From JAPPLB01 sp965206655 (GTDB taxonomy: Bacteria > Acidobacteriota > Terriglobia > Bryobacterales > UBA6623), in NCBI GenBank assembly GCA_965206655.1, contig CBDBKC010000038.1, forward strand, positions 868,001-932,000: a stretch of DNA of 64,000 nucleotides, given 5' to 3'. The first letter of the stretch is position 1, and each line of letters starts with the position of its first letter. A program made the translations under genes and the position numbers. The notes under the pieces are model-generated. The model saw only the letters and a program-made list of their open reading frames with translations. It did no database searches and was not told the DNA's origin. Positions 7,482-16,900 of this stretch are shown piece by piece.

Positions 7482-9968
7482 TCATTGGTTTAACTGAAAC
7501 TCCTTTGAGTTCAGAACAGCCCACAGCATGTTCTCCAGGGCGCGACGCCTGGTTCGGCCGGCGTCTTTTTCATCAGCGATGAATTTCGAGATTGAGTCCC
7601 ACTGGCCGGTGGTCGGCTCCCGTGCGTACGCCCGCTCGAAAACTCGGTCGACAATCGCTTGGTCGTCGAGGCCTTGCTCAAGCAAATCCGTCAATATGTT
7701 CTCCTCGGCTTCTACCTTGTCACGAATCGTCTCGCTGTTCATCATGTGGAGCGCCTGGCTCAGCGACGGGCTCTTGTCCCGGGGGGCAAGAATGTCGCGG
7801 CGGGGGAAACCGAACACGGTCAGGAAGTAGTCGGGTCCGTTCGTGGCGACAACGTCCTTGGGTGAGGTTCCTGGCGGGTAATTGCCGAACCTGTGAGGCG
7901 CGGCGGTGACTTGCACAATCGAATCGAGCATGACCTCCGCCGGCAACTTGCGCGGGACGTAGCGGCCGTACAGCATTTCACCCAGGTTGTCGGCTTCGCC
8001 TTTGCGCGAAGGGTCGCGGCTGCTCAACTGGTAGGTACGGGAACTCAGGATGGTTCGGTGCAGCTCCTTAAAGCGAAATCCGCTCTCGATGAAATACCGC
8101 GCCAATTCGTCGAGCAGGTCCGGATGGGTCGGCATGTTCGTTGAACGGAAGTCATCCGGTGGCTCGACCAGTCCACGACCGAAGTACTCCGACCAGATGC
8201 GGTTCACCGTCGCGCGGGCGAATTGAAGCTGCTGCGTCCGCGTGATCCAGTTGGCCAGAGCCTCGCGGCGGTCGCTTCCCTCTGGGATCGCGGGGGTTGT
8301 ACCGTCGAGGAATCGCGGCGCTACCGGTTGTTTCGTCACCGGATGCAACAAGTCGCCGTTACGCTCGCTGTACCATATACGCCGATACTGCCCGTAGCCG
8401 TGCTTAACCTTGAGCCGGGCGAAGAAGGCGGCCATTCCGTAGAAGTCGTCCTGGGTCAGGTTCTCAAGCGGATGGTTGTGACATTCCGCGCAATCGAGCC
8501 GAACCCCAAGAAAGAGCCGGGAGACAGTGGGCGTGATCTTTCGCGGCTCGAAAGTGCGGAGCATGAAATCCATCGCGGGGTGCCAGAAGTTACCCGCCGG
8601 GCGGACCGTCGTATCTCCCGTGCTCGTGAGCATTTGGCGCACGGTCTCGTCGTAGGGCCAGTCCTCTTCAACCATCAGCCGGATCCATTTCTTGAAGCTG
8701 GCGTTGGTTCGGCCTTGCGAGTTGTACTGTGCGTTGCGGAACCAGTCTTCGAACTTGACGAGCCACTGGCTTGCATAGTCCCTGCTTTCGAGCAGGTGGT
8801 CGATCAAGCGGCCGCGCTTATCGGCCCTGGGGTCGTCGAGGAATTCCTCGACCTCGCCGGGTGTAGGTAGCCGTCCGGCGGCATCCAAGAAAACTCGTCG
8901 AATGAACATGCGGTCGGAAGCGAGGGGATAGGCGGTAATATTGACCTCCCGCAGTTTCTTGAAGACGTGGCGGTCGATGAAGTTGTTCTCGGCTGTGGCT
9001 CTGTATTCCAAACCCGAAGAGGAATCGATCACGATCATCTGTGAAGTGGCGACCTTGCCGACGGCACGCGCCATGATAGTCGTAAGACCTCGCCCCGCGG
9101 CCGTCACGATCCCGGCCAAATCAGGCGAAGAGACGACCGCCTCGTCGGCGACTGAGTAGCGTACTTCGCCGCTCATGTCGCGGGTGGAGCCGTCAGAAAA
9201 TCGCCCGATCACAACAAGTGGCTGACGTCGCTCGCGGCCGATCAAAATCCGCTCGCGGGGGTACATTTCAAGACGCTCCATGCGGGGGCCCTGAGTGTCG
9301 AGAGGCGCTCGTTGCTGGAGCCAAGTGTGCAGAGTGCGGTAGGCGTCCGACTCAGGGGTCATCAACTTGCCGCCGCCATGAGCGAGTTGGAACGAGGGCT
9401 TCCGCAGGAGGAGTGAATCTTCCGCCTTGTCGAAATCCACCCGGCGGCCGTCATCTTCGTACACCACCATCTTGTGATCGGCGGCGACATCGTACCCGAA
9501 CAGCGAAAGCTTGAAGCCGTTCTGTCCCGCCGGCGAGCCGTGGCAGGCAGAACCGTTACAGCCCTTGGTTGTCAGGATCGACATCACATCGCGGGAAAAG
9601 CTCACCGTCATCTCCTGCGATTGATTCCGCACTTCTACGGGCATAGATGTCTTCAGACTCCCGAACGAAACCTCAATCGTTGCCCGTCCCGGTGAATGTC
9701 CCACGACGATTCCTCCGTCGGGGTCGACGGTGAGCACCTTTGGGTCTGATGAGAGAAGACGGCACGATCGGCTCACATCCGCTTCGTGCGCTTGGCCGTC
9801 ACGCGCCGTGACGATGAACTTCTGCGAGGCCCCGGCCCCCTGGAGAACGATTCCGGGCGGTTCCAACTCAATGGCGGTCCACCCATCGCCCGCGAAAACG
9901 GGAACTCCGGCACCGGCCAGAAGGGCGGCGATGGCCCCCGCAACGTTCCGCAAAGTCCGCCCCCGCAT
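7482..9968 (-). CDS. DUF1549/DUF1553 cytochrome-like secreted protein with Ig-like N-terminus
   Basis: The 828-residue protein has a signal peptide, a bacterial Ig-like domain at about 30-115, a heme-type motif with four spacer residues (C137-x4-C142-H143, within GCNGSACHG), a second Ig-like stretch, then a DUF1549 region with a canonical CxxCH (CAECH, about residue 493) and a C-terminal DUF1553 region (from about 570). These proteins are widespread in planctomycetes and acidobacteria as putative surface cytochromes; no reaction has been proved. The heme motifs point to covalent heme attachment outside the cytoplasm. It is the second gene of the minus-strand operon that begins at 11474. Confidence 0.88.
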   Translation of the reverse strand: MRGRTLRNVAGAIAALLAGAGVPVFAGDGWTAIELEPPGIVLQGAGASQKFIVTARDGQAHEADVSRSCRLLSSDPKVLTVDPDGGIVVGHSPGRATIEVSFGSLKTSMPVEVRNQSQEMTVSFSRDVMSILTTKGCNGSACHGSPAGQNGFKLSLFGYDVAADHKMVVYEDDGRRVDFDKAEDSLLLRKPSFQLAHGGGKLMTPESDAYRTLHTWLQQRAPLDTQGPRMERLEMYPRERILIGRERRQPLVVIGRFSDGSTRDMSGEVRYSVADEAVVSSPDLAGIVTAAGRGLTTIMARAVGKVATSQMIVIDSSSGLEYRATAENNFIDRHVFKKLREVNITAYPLASDRMFIRRVFLDAAGRLPTPGEVEEFLDDPRADKRGRLIDHLLESRDYASQWLVKFEDWFRNAQYNSQGRTNASFKKWIRLMVEEDWPYDETVRQMLTSTGDTTVRPAGNFWHPAMDFMLRTFEPRKITPTVSRLFLGVRLDCAECHNHPLENLTQDDFYGMAAFFARLKVKHGYGQYRRIWYSERNGDLLHPVTKQPVAPRFLDGTTPAIPEGSDRREALANWITRTQQLQFARATVNRIWSEYFGRGLVEPPDDFRSTNMPTHPDLLDELARYFIESGFRFKELHRTILSSRTYQLSSRDPSRKGEADNLGEMLYGRYVPRKLPAEVMLDSIVQVTAAPHRFGNYPPGTSPKDVVATNGPDYFLTVFGFPRRDILAPRDKSPSLSQALHMMNSETIRDKVEAEENILTDLLEQGLDDQAIVDRVFERAYAREPTTGQWDSISKFIADEKDAGRTRRRALENMLWAVLNSKEFQLNQ

Positions 9969-10079
9969 ACTCGCCAGAATACACCACGCAAACCATTAGC
10001 AGGGCCGGGAAACAGCGGGGAGGGTAGCGAATGCTTGCCCGAGGGCGAAAACCGAGGCCCAATCCCTCTCTTGGCGCCC

Positions 10080-11474
10080 TTAATCCCGGCGTAGCACTCC
10101 GGCTACAACCCGTTTCGGGACCGCTCCGACCCGGATGCGATCGACGACCTTCAGTGTCCTGTTATCCACGACCACAGTGGTATCGTCTCCCGCCGTAGCG
10201 ATATAGGTGCTGTTACCGTCCGGGGTGATGGCGATCCAGTCTGGGTGCTCCCCGACTTCCACAACTTTCAGCAGTTTGTAGTCCGGCAGAGAGTAAGCCA
10301 CAACGCTGTGATACCACTTGCTGGTTGACCACAGGATCTTCTCGTCTGGAGTGATCGCCAAACCGTGGGCGGGAGATCCCTGCAGAGTCCGCTCCTCTTT
10401 TTCGTGCCCCGGCGGGTCGGGCATCGTGATTCGCCGCACCACCTTCCGTGTCGCAAAATCAACGACCGCGAAACCGTGAAAATTGGAGAGTTGGACGACA
10501 ATCTCTTTGGTCGACCCGTCCGCATTTGTTGTGAAGGCCATTGGCCGGATGCCGGCGTCCAGTGTTAGGGTCCACGTAACGGTGTCGGTCGAAGTATCGA
10601 CGACGCTGATAGTCTTCGCGGGGATTGCGCCGGCTACGGCAAACTTGCCGTCCGGCGTGACGTAGACGTTGTGGAGCCGTCCATTGACTGGAATACTCTT
10701 TACGTTCTTCATCGACACGGTATCGATGACGTCCACATAGCCAGGGTCCTCGGCGATTGCCACATAGACCTTGGAGCCATCCTTCGCCGCGGCGCAGTTG
10801 TTCGGACGTCCGCTGAGCGGAACTCGCTTGATGACCTTGAACGTCTTCGAGCTCACGAAGTCCAAGGTCACCAGCGATTCATTGGTCACGTAGATGCGGC
10901 GCCCATCGGGAGCAATCGTGATGCCGTGTGGGACCTCAATGCCCTCAATCATCGCGACGACCCCGTTGGTCGCGGGGTCGATCACGTGAATGTTGTCGCC
11001 GGCGGCGTTCGTTTGGAGAACGCGAACTACGCCGTCGCCTGACTTTGCCGCCTCGGAATCGGTCTCTCCGTTGACCCAAGCCGCCAGCGTCCGCCATTCC
11101 GGATCACTCTGTGATGTCCAGTGTTTGCCGCCGGCATGGTAGTTGTCGCCACCCGCGGTCTTCGCCAGCGGGTGCAGTAGCATGCGGCTCTCCGTCGGCC
11201 GGCCCGGCACGACGAACTGACTCCAGACTTCAAAGTTCCGGCGTGACTGCTCGTCGTCCCAAGCGGTCGCCCCGTGTTTCAGCTCTTGCAGGGGAGGGCT
11301 GCGATGTCCGTGGCAGGTAATGCAGCGAGCATGCCCGGGGCGCTTCTTCAGAAAGATGGGCTGTACTTGCTCCTTGAAGAAGGGGTAGTCCAGCGACGGT
11401 GCTGAAGACGACTGGGCGGAGAGAGTCCCCGCCGCCAGCACGAAAAGGCTCGCGCGGTTCAGGAATGAATACAT
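10080..11474 (-). CDS. Secreted YncE/cytochrome-d1-type beta-propeller with a c-type heme motif
   Basis: The 464-residue protein has a signal peptide (cleavage near residue 20), a short cytochrome-like segment with CITCH (C51, C54, H55), and seven-bladed-propeller repeats with YVTPDG, VYVTNES, ITPDEK and ITPDG strand turns, as in the YncE/cytochrome d1 heme-domain family. AAGGAG lies a few bases upstream of the ATG. It is the first gene of the minus-strand operon and stands 111 bp before the DUF1549 gene, so it may deliver electrons to, or hold a ligand for, that complex. That link is inferred from position. Confidence 0.85.
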   Translation of the reverse strand: MYSFLNRASLFVLAAGTLSAQSSSAPSLDYPFFKEQVQPIFLKKRPGHARCITCHGHRSPPLQELKHGATAWDDEQSRRNFEVWSQFVVPGRPTESRMLLHPLAKTAGGDNYHAGGKHWTSQSDPEWRTLAAWVNGETDSEAAKSGDGVVRVLQTNAAGDNIHVIDPATNGVVAMIEGIEVPHGITIAPDGRRIYVTNESLVTLDFVSSKTFKVIKRVPLSGRPNNCAAAKDGSKVYVAIAEDPGYVDVIDTVSMKNVKSIPVNGRLHNVYVTPDGKFAVAGAIPAKTISVVDTSTDTVTWTLTLDAGIRPMAFTTNADGSTKEIVVQLSNFHGFAVVDFATRKVVRRITMPDPPGHEKEERTLQGSPAHGLAITPDEKILWSTSKWYHSVVAYSLPDYKLLKVVEVGEHPDWIAITPDGNSTYIATAGDDTTVVVDNRTLKVVDRIRVGAVPKRVVAGVLRRD

Positions 11475-11672
11475 AGCATCTACTCCTTGGCGTGGTTATT
11501 GTATACCCGCCGGATCGCCGCCGGGACCTTCGAAAACGGCAGGCGCGCGGCCTCCGGAACGAAAGAGCCGCCTCAAGACGGAGATCGAGATCCAGCGCCT
11601 CGACGCCATGACAGACAGGCCCTGGCGATAGCCCGGCAACTGTTGATCGTTTATTATTATTCGTCTAGGTTG

Positions 11673-12167
11673 ATGCTTTCGTCCCAACAGCAACTGCCCG
11701 AGAACGGCGTCGTCTCGTATGCGGCAACGGTTAAGCCCGACTGGCTTGACTACAACGATCACATGAATGTCGCGTACTACGTTATGGCATTCGATCGTGC
11801 GATCGACGCCTTCACGGATGTGATCGGTCTTTCCCGCGAGTACGTCGAACGCAAGCATCGCTCGACGGTCGCACTCGAGTCGCATATCTCCTACCTACGA
11901 GAGGCATCGCTGGGTGACGAATTGCGCATCGACACCCGTGTCATCGATTTCGATGGCAAGCGAGCGCATCTTTACCAAGAGATGTATCGCGGGGATCAGT
12001 TGCTCGCTACGCAGGAAACGCTATCGATCAGCTTCGATACGGCTGCGCGAAAGTCCTGCATATTCGACGAGGCGATCGTCCAGGGCTACGAACGCATGGT
12101 CGCGGCCCAGCGCGGACTGCCCTTACCGGAGCGGCGACGACGCTCCGTGGGTATCCGTCGAAAGTGA
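11673..12167 (+). CDS. Hot-dog-fold acyl-CoA thioesterase (4HBT family)
   Basis: The frame is open back to 11487, but the family similarity starts after the ATG at 11673, giving 164 residues. The core WLDYNDHMNVAYYV matches the 4-hydroxybenzoyl-CoA thioesterase active-site helix, with Asp and the D-H-M-N segment in the usual places. This version resembles the thioesterase partner or fusion domain of carnitine/betaine catabolism (betainyl-CoA thioesterase type), but no carnitine dehydrogenase is present nearby, so the substrate is open. It is transcribed away from the cytochrome operon with about 200 bp between them. Confidence 0.82.
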   Translation: MLSSQQQLPENGVVSYAATVKPDWLDYNDHMNVAYYVMAFDRAIDAFTDVIGLSREYVERKHRSTVALESHISYLREASLGDELRIDTRVIDFDGKRAHLYQEMYRGDQLLATQETLSISFDTAARKSCIFDEAIVQGYERMVAAQRGLPLPERRRRSVGIRRK

Positions 12168-12340
12168 CCTGCTTTTCGCGATTGTTCCGCGGGAGCCTCC
12201 ACCTACGCGCGGTGGCTTGCGCCGCGGATTCGCAGTGACACGCATATATCCCGTTATCTACTTGTGCGAGCGCGATGAACTCTCTTCGGCCGGCGACTGG
12301 GCACGGCTTCCGGGTACAGCGAGGATTGCACAGGGATGTT

Positions 12341-13318
12341 CTATTCCTCGAACTCCACTTTGGCTAGATATATGCTCGTCTTCTCTTCGTGTGACGAGTA
12401 GTAGCTGAACCACAGCATCCCTTGGTGGTACACCATGCCCGGATAGCTCGTGTCCCCTCCACTCGGAAACTCCAACACCGGTTCGTACGACGTCGGCGTC
12501 ATCCGCCACAGCACCGTACGCCGGGACCCATCATCGAGATACTTCCGGCTCCCGGCCCACATCCGCCCGTTCGGCAGCAGTATGAAGTTCGGCCCGCCCG
12601 GCCGTTCCGTCATCCGGTCCCAAGCCCAGTCGCGATAGGGTGGGCGGCTCGTCCCGATCCAGCCCGCATGTCGGCCATCGTCACACCGGCCCAGCATGAT
12701 GGCCTCTCCGTCGGGGCGGAACCGAATCGCTGTCTCGTTGATGCACGGTACGTCGAGTTCCCGGATCCGTTTGTACCGCACACCGTCAACTGTTTCATAG
12801 AGCACACCTTTGTCTACGTCCCCACCAACGCCACGGTAGGTGACCCCGTAACCCTTCCGGCCGTGCCAGCTCACTCGCCAAAGCCACTCTCCGGGCCCGA
12901 CGACGCGCGACCAGGGCGTCCACCGGCGGCCGTCTTCGGAGAACGCCACGCGCGAATGAAGCTTGGTCGCGGCCCCCGGCGCCTTGACCGCCACGCCGAT
13001 CAGCAGCATCAGGCGTCCATCGGGCGCGCGGGAGATCTTCGGGTCCCGCAAATCAAAGCCCGCGTCGGCCAGCAGCGCCGCCGACTGCCAACGCTCTCCG
13101 TCTTCGGACACGATCACCCGAATCTTGCCGCCGGGACTCACATGATCACCTGCCTCACGGAAGGTGCAGAACCACTTGTCTTGATGGCGAATCAGATCCG
13201 TGAAGGCGTTATGCTCGCCCCGGTCCCAGATCTTCTTTACCGACACCAGCGTCGCACCCTGCCCAAAGCAGAACACGGCACAACCCAGTGCTATCAGAGC
13301 CAAACGAAGTAAGCGCAT
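12341..13318 (-). CDS. Secreted exo-alpha-sialidase-like BNR protein
   Basis: The 325-residue protein has a signal peptide (cleavage near residue 19) and a sialidase-like beta-propeller with Asp-box motifs (SEDGERW, SEDGRRW). It lacks clear sialidase-specific landmarks such as a full FRIP motif, so glycan specificity is uncertain. GAGAGG lies five bases before the ATG. Similar proteins are frequent in acidobacteria and planctomycetes that degrade polysaccharides. It stands alone, facing away from the glycan operon at 13630. Confidence 0.75.
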   Translation of the reverse strand: MRLLRLALIALGCAVFCFGQGATLVSVKKIWDRGEHNAFTDLIRHQDKWFCTFREAGDHVSPGGKIRVIVSEDGERWQSAALLADAGFDLRDPKISRAPDGRLMLLIGVAVKAPGAATKLHSRVAFSEDGRRWTPWSRVVGPGEWLWRVSWHGRKGYGVTYRGVGGDVDKGVLYETVDGVRYKRIRELDVPCINETAIRFRPDGEAIMLGRCDDGRHAGWIGTSRPPYRDWAWDRMTERPGGPNFILLPNGRMWAGSRKYLDDGSRRTVLWRMTPTSYEPVLEFPSGGDTSYPGMVYHQGMLWFSYYSSHEEKTSIYLAKVEFEE

Positions 13319-13629
13319 GTGAACCTCTCGTGATCAGTCCCTTCCCGGCGATGCAGAGCTATAGCCACCGCTATCCCAAAGGCGTAGGCGATGATCGAGA
13401 CGGGATCTCCCATACTTTAGGAATTCCTGGGGAGTGGACGCCGCGAAGTAGCAGGACCCGGATATCTTATCACCAGCAGGACACCCCACCCACAGGGACC
13501 TGAAAGATAACTGGCGATCACGACCGAACGTACCAGCCAACAGATCGTTTTCGCCCAGGCAGTTACGCCGGCTGGGAGCGCACCCAGACCAGCGTTCGTC
13601 AACCTGATTGCTACTCAATCGTCGCCGAC
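13319..13629. other. Intergenic region between divergent genes
   Basis: This 311-base stretch separates the sialidase-like gene from the glycan operon. I see no protein-like frame, RNA gene or clear repeat in it; it presumably holds both promoters. Confidence 0.5.
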
Positions 13630-14430
13630 TTGGACTACGCACCGCGCCGATGTTATAAACTCGATTACTCCGTTTCCGTGGAAGACAAGCCGCATACCTC
13701 CGTCGTTGTTCCGTGTTGGAACGAATGTGAATCGCTGCCGGAAGCATTCGAGCGCCTGGAAGCGATGGTTCGGACTCGCCCTGGGTGGGAGGTTCTGTTC
13801 GTAGACGACGGGAGTACGGACGGGACGCGAGAGCTGCTCGAAGACCTTGTGGCTGACTCGCGTTGGGCGGGCCTCCTCACGCACGCTGAGAACCTTGGGC
13901 TTGGCGCCGCACTAAAAACCGGGTTCTCGGCGGCTCGGGGCGATATCGTCTGCACGATGGACTCGGATTGCACTTACCCCCCGGAGCGCATGGACGAACT
14001 TGTCGATGTCGTCAAACGCGGAGCCGACATCGCCACGGCTTCCCCATGGCACCCTGACGCGAAGCAATCGGGGGAATCCGGGCTTCGCTTCTTCGTTTCG
14101 CGCTGCGCTTCTCGTGTACATAGCCTAGCGTTGGGCCGCCGGATCTACACGCTTACGTCCCTGTTTCGAGCCTACTCAGCGCCGGTTCTCGCGAATATCA
14201 CGCCTCGCGCGAACGGCTTTGGGGCCGTTGCCGAAACTCTCGTCAAGGCTGCCCTGGCCGGCTACCGAATACACGAAGTTCCGATGCCCGTCACAACGCG
14301 CCGCCATGGGGTTTCAAAAATGAACTCGGTCGACGCGGTCGGGCAACACGTGCTGCTTTTAACGCAAACCATCGCTTGGCGGCTGCATCCCCAGAACCTC
14401 GCTCCCGAAAGGAGCGGCCGTGGAGTCTGA
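13630..14430 (+). CDS. Family 2 glycosyltransferase (dolichyl-phosphate-mannose-synthase type)
   Basis: The 266-residue protein has the GT-A fold signatures SVVVPCWNE, VDDGSTDGT and the metal-binding D-x-D in CTMDSDCTYPP, followed by the LGLGAALKTGF segment typical of DPM1-like enzymes. No C-terminal membrane segment is obvious, so it probably acts at the cytoplasmic face on a lipid-phosphate acceptor. The TTG at 13630 is weak; a GTG at 13678 would give a protein starting just before the catalytic domain and is equally likely. It overlaps the next gene and opens a surface-glycan operon. Confidence 0.85.
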   Translation: MDYAPRRCYKLDYSVSVEDKPHTSVVVPCWNECESLPEAFERLEAMVRTRPGWEVLFVDDGSTDGTRELLEDLVADSRWAGLLTHAENLGLGAALKTGFSAARGDIVCTMDSDCTYPPERMDELVDVVKRGADIATASPWHPDAKQSGESGLRFFVSRCASRVHSLALGRRIYTLTSLFRAYSAPVLANITPRANGFGAVAETLVKAALAGYRIHEVPMPVTTRRHGVSKMNSVDAVGQHVLLLTQTIAWRLHPQNLAPERSGRGV

Positions 14431-15439
14431 TCTCCGAGTCGGCATCGTCGGCGCGGGCCGCATTGGCCGGTTTCATTTGGAAACGTGCCGTGAAACCCCG
14501 GGCTTCAACATTCGCGCAGTCTGTGATCCTTCCGACTCGATTCGGAAGTCCTTTGGCACTCACGATGTCGCCCTATACTCGTCCGCTGACGACATGTTGG
14601 CTCGCGAGGAACTCGACGCGATCTTCGTTTGCACCCCTCCGGCTCACCATGTCCCGGTTGCATCGCTCTGCCTGGAGAACGCCATCCCCGTCTTGTGCGA
14701 GAAGCCCTTTGGGACCGACCTCGCGGATGCGGGTACGCTTCTCGACCTGTCGGTCCGGCACCAAACGCCGATCCTGCTCGCCAGTAAGTTCCGTCACGTT
14801 CCAGCTATTGCACGAGCACGTGAATTGTTGCGCGAGAGGGCTATTGGCTCGTTGGTTCACGTTGAAATCGAGTTCTGTGACTACGTCGACATGGCGGGGC
14901 GGTGGAATTCCATACCATCTCAATCCGGCGGCGGAGTCATCGTCGACAGCGGCTCCCACGCATTCGACATGCTACAGTTTGTCGCCGGGCCCCTCCACTG
15001 CATACAGGCAATACGAATGAGACAGGTGCAACCCTTCGCGGTGGAAGATGGAGTCGTCGTTCACGTCGAGACCCAAGAAGGCGCCACTGCCTCTATCACG
15101 TTGAGTTGGAGCCTGCCAGCGGTGGGTACTCCGTTGCTGCGCCTCAGAGGGGAACGAGGAGAGATCGCGGTCGGATGGCGGGAATCTTGGCTGCGTGTCC
15201 AAGGAAACGACCCCGTCCGATTCGGCGCCGGTTACGACAAAGTCGAGGCTCACCGCGGCATGTATCAGCAGCTCCGGCGGGTCCTCCGATCGGGTACGGC
15301 GGCGTGGATCACCAGTGAAGAAATCCTCGCTGTGTCACGAGCCATCGAATCCGCCTATGCTTCACTCGACAGCGAGAGCCGGGTTACCCTTCCCTCACGC
15401 CACGATGAGGCGATAAGTGACTTGGCTGGGCGGCAATGA
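14420..15439 (+). CDS. Gfo/Idh/MocA-family NAD(P)-dependent oxidoreductase
   Basis: The 339-residue protein has an N-terminal Rossmann motif (GIVGAGRIG, 8-16) and the family EKP motif (CEKPFGTD, about residue 94), then a C-terminal alpha/beta domain. The start is GTG with an AAGGAG motif at 14409-14414, inside the end of the previous gene. Placed before a hexapeptide acetyltransferase, it resembles WlbA-type UDP-sugar 3-dehydrogenases, which oxidise a UDP-sugar for later amination. No aminotransferase is seen nearby, so the exact sugar is unknown. Confidence 0.85.
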   Translation: MESDLRVGIVGAGRIGRFHLETCRETPGFNIRAVCDPSDSIRKSFGTHDVALYSSADDMLAREELDAIFVCTPPAHHVPVASLCLENAIPVLCEKPFGTDLADAGTLLDLSVRHQTPILLASKFRHVPAIARARELLRERAIGSLVHVEIEFCDYVDMAGRWNSIPSQSGGGVIVDSGSHAFDMLQFVAGPLHCIQAIRMRQVQPFAVEDGVVVHVETQEGATASITLSWSLPAVGTPLLRLRGERGEIAVGWRESWLRVQGNDPVRFGAGYDKVEAHRGMYQQLRRVLRSGTAAWITSEEILAVSRAIESAYASLDSESRVTLPSRHDEAISDLAGRQ

Positions 15440-16095
15440 GCCAGCCCCCCCTTCACAGCGAAGCCCGAATCCATCGTACGGCTCTCATCGAAGCTGACGT
15501 GATTGTTGGTCCGGGCACCGCGGTCTGGGACCATGTCCATCTGCGCAGCGGTGCGCGTGTTGGCCGGAAGTGCATTATCGGAGAGAAGACTTATATCGCC
15601 GGTGGCGTGATGATTGGCGATCGAGTAAAGATCAACGGCTTCGTCTATCTCTGCGCTGGTGTCACCATAGAGCGTGGCGCAATGGTCAGCGCGGGAACGG
15701 TTTTCACTAACGACCGGAATCCCCGAGCGACCACGCCCGACCTGCGGGAACTGCTGGGTTCCGAGATGAACGAAGAAACGGGGCGGACGATCGTGCGCGA
15801 AGGCGCCACGATCGGCGCCAATGCCACGATCGGGGTCAACGTCGAAATCGGCCGATTCGCAATGGTCGGCATGGGGTCGGTTGTGACGCGCTCGGTACTC
15901 GATTTCCACCTCGTCGTTGGAAATCCCGCCCGCCATATCGGGTTTGTCTGTCGCTGTGGCCTTCGGCTGGCACAGGGTGACGGACCGAACCCTTCGGGAA
16001 CCGGCCTTTGCTGCCGTCGCTGCGAAAGGAACTATCTGCTGACGGAAAGGGTTGTCACCGAGCTCGAGGCCGGCGATTTTGGAGACAACGGCTGA
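15436..16095 (+). CDS. Left-handed beta-helix (hexapeptide) acyltransferase with C-terminal Cys-rich tail
   Basis: The 219-residue protein shows the repeated [LIV]-G-x4 pattern of a left-handed beta-helix through to about 170, closing with VVGNPARHIGFV. It resembles WlbB-type N-acetyltransferases that act on 3-amino UDP-sugars. The tail carries CRCG and CCRRC pairs, a likely zinc-ribbon element seen in some of these enzymes. Its ATG overlaps the stop of the oxidoreductase (ATGA), so the two are translationally coupled. Confidence 0.85.
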   Translation: MSQPPLHSEARIHRTALIEADVIVGPGTAVWDHVHLRSGARVGRKCIIGEKTYIAGGVMIGDRVKINGFVYLCAGVTIERGAMVSAGTVFTNDRNPRATTPDLRELLGSEMNEETGRTIVREGATIGANATIGVNVEIGRFAMVGMGSVVTRSVLDFHLVVGNPARHIGFVCRCGLRLAQGDGPNPSGTGLCCRRCERNYLLTERVVTELEAGDFGDNG

Positions 16096-16096
16096 A

Positions 16097-16780
16097 GTGA
16101 CGCCGCGAGGACGGAGCTGGGCGGTCATCGGTGGCGGCATGCTCGGCATGACGCTTGCCACAAAGCTTGCCCGCCTCGGTGCGCGAGTGGAGATCTTCGA
16201 ATCCGCGCCTCATCTCGGCGGCTTGGCGGATGCCTGGACACTCGGCGACATCACCTGGGACCGCCACTATCACGTCATCACGCCGTCTGACACTCAATTG
16301 CTGGCGCTTCTCGATGAGATCGGACTGACCGCAGAGATCGAGTGGTCTCAGACGCGTACCGGCTTCTATGCCGGTGGCAAGCTCTATCCGATGTCAACCG
16401 CCGCCGACTTCCTGCGCTTCCCGCTCCTCGGTATCGCGAGCAAAGTTCGGCTCGCCGCCACGATGGCGTATGCATCCCGTATACGCGACTGGAAACGTCT
16501 CGAACAGATTCCTGTTGACGAATGGCTTCGCCGCTGCTCCGGCCGCGCCGCCTTCGATACGGTTTGGAAGCCGCTGCTCACGGCGAAGCTCGGCGAGAGC
16601 TATCACGACACCTCCGCCGCTTTCATCTGGGCTACGATCGTGCGCTTATACAAGGGCCGGACGGGCGGCAAGAACCGCGGCTCCTTCGGGTACGTTGGTG
16701 GCGGCTATGCACGCATTATCGAGAAACTGGAAAGCAACCTAAGGGAACGGGGTGTCTCAATCTCACTACTGTCCGGCTGA
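16097..16780 (+). pseudogene. FAD-dependent amine-oxidase-like protein, 3' end removed at the IS4 element
   Basis: The GTG at 16097, just after the acetyltransferase stop, gives a dinucleotide-binding motif at residues 11-17 (IGGGMLG) and an acidic end to the first beta-alpha-beta unit (VEIFE). The sequence then follows flavin amine oxidase/protoporphyrinogen oxidase-like proteins of glycan clusters (HLGGLADAW, WDRHYHVI). Native coding sequence ends at 16762 after about 222 codons. The last residues and the stop are encoded by the IS terminus. Full family members are roughly twice as long, so the substrate and membrane half is missing and the protein is almost surely inactive. Confidence 0.85.
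16763..16776 (+). repeat. IS4 left terminal inverted repeat
   Basis: TCACTACTGTCCGG is repeated in reverse complement at 18071-18084. It also forms the 3' end of the truncated FAD oxidoreductase gene. The outermost one or two bases may belong to the target. Confidence 0.85.
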
Positions 16781-16900
16781 TAAGCGGTGGGCGGCCTGCA
16801 ACTGGTTGTAGAAAAGTGGGTTAGGTGTTGTTTTTTCTTGCCGCGATTTGAGCGGCGGTGCGCCGTTTGAGCGTCATCCGTCCTGAGCCGACAATGGCTC

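Noticed and set aside
12422..13312. Plus-strand frame of 296 codons opposite the sialidase-like gene
   Set aside because: Antisense shadow with Pro/Arg/His-rich composition; the minus strand has signal peptide, Asp boxes and ribosome site.
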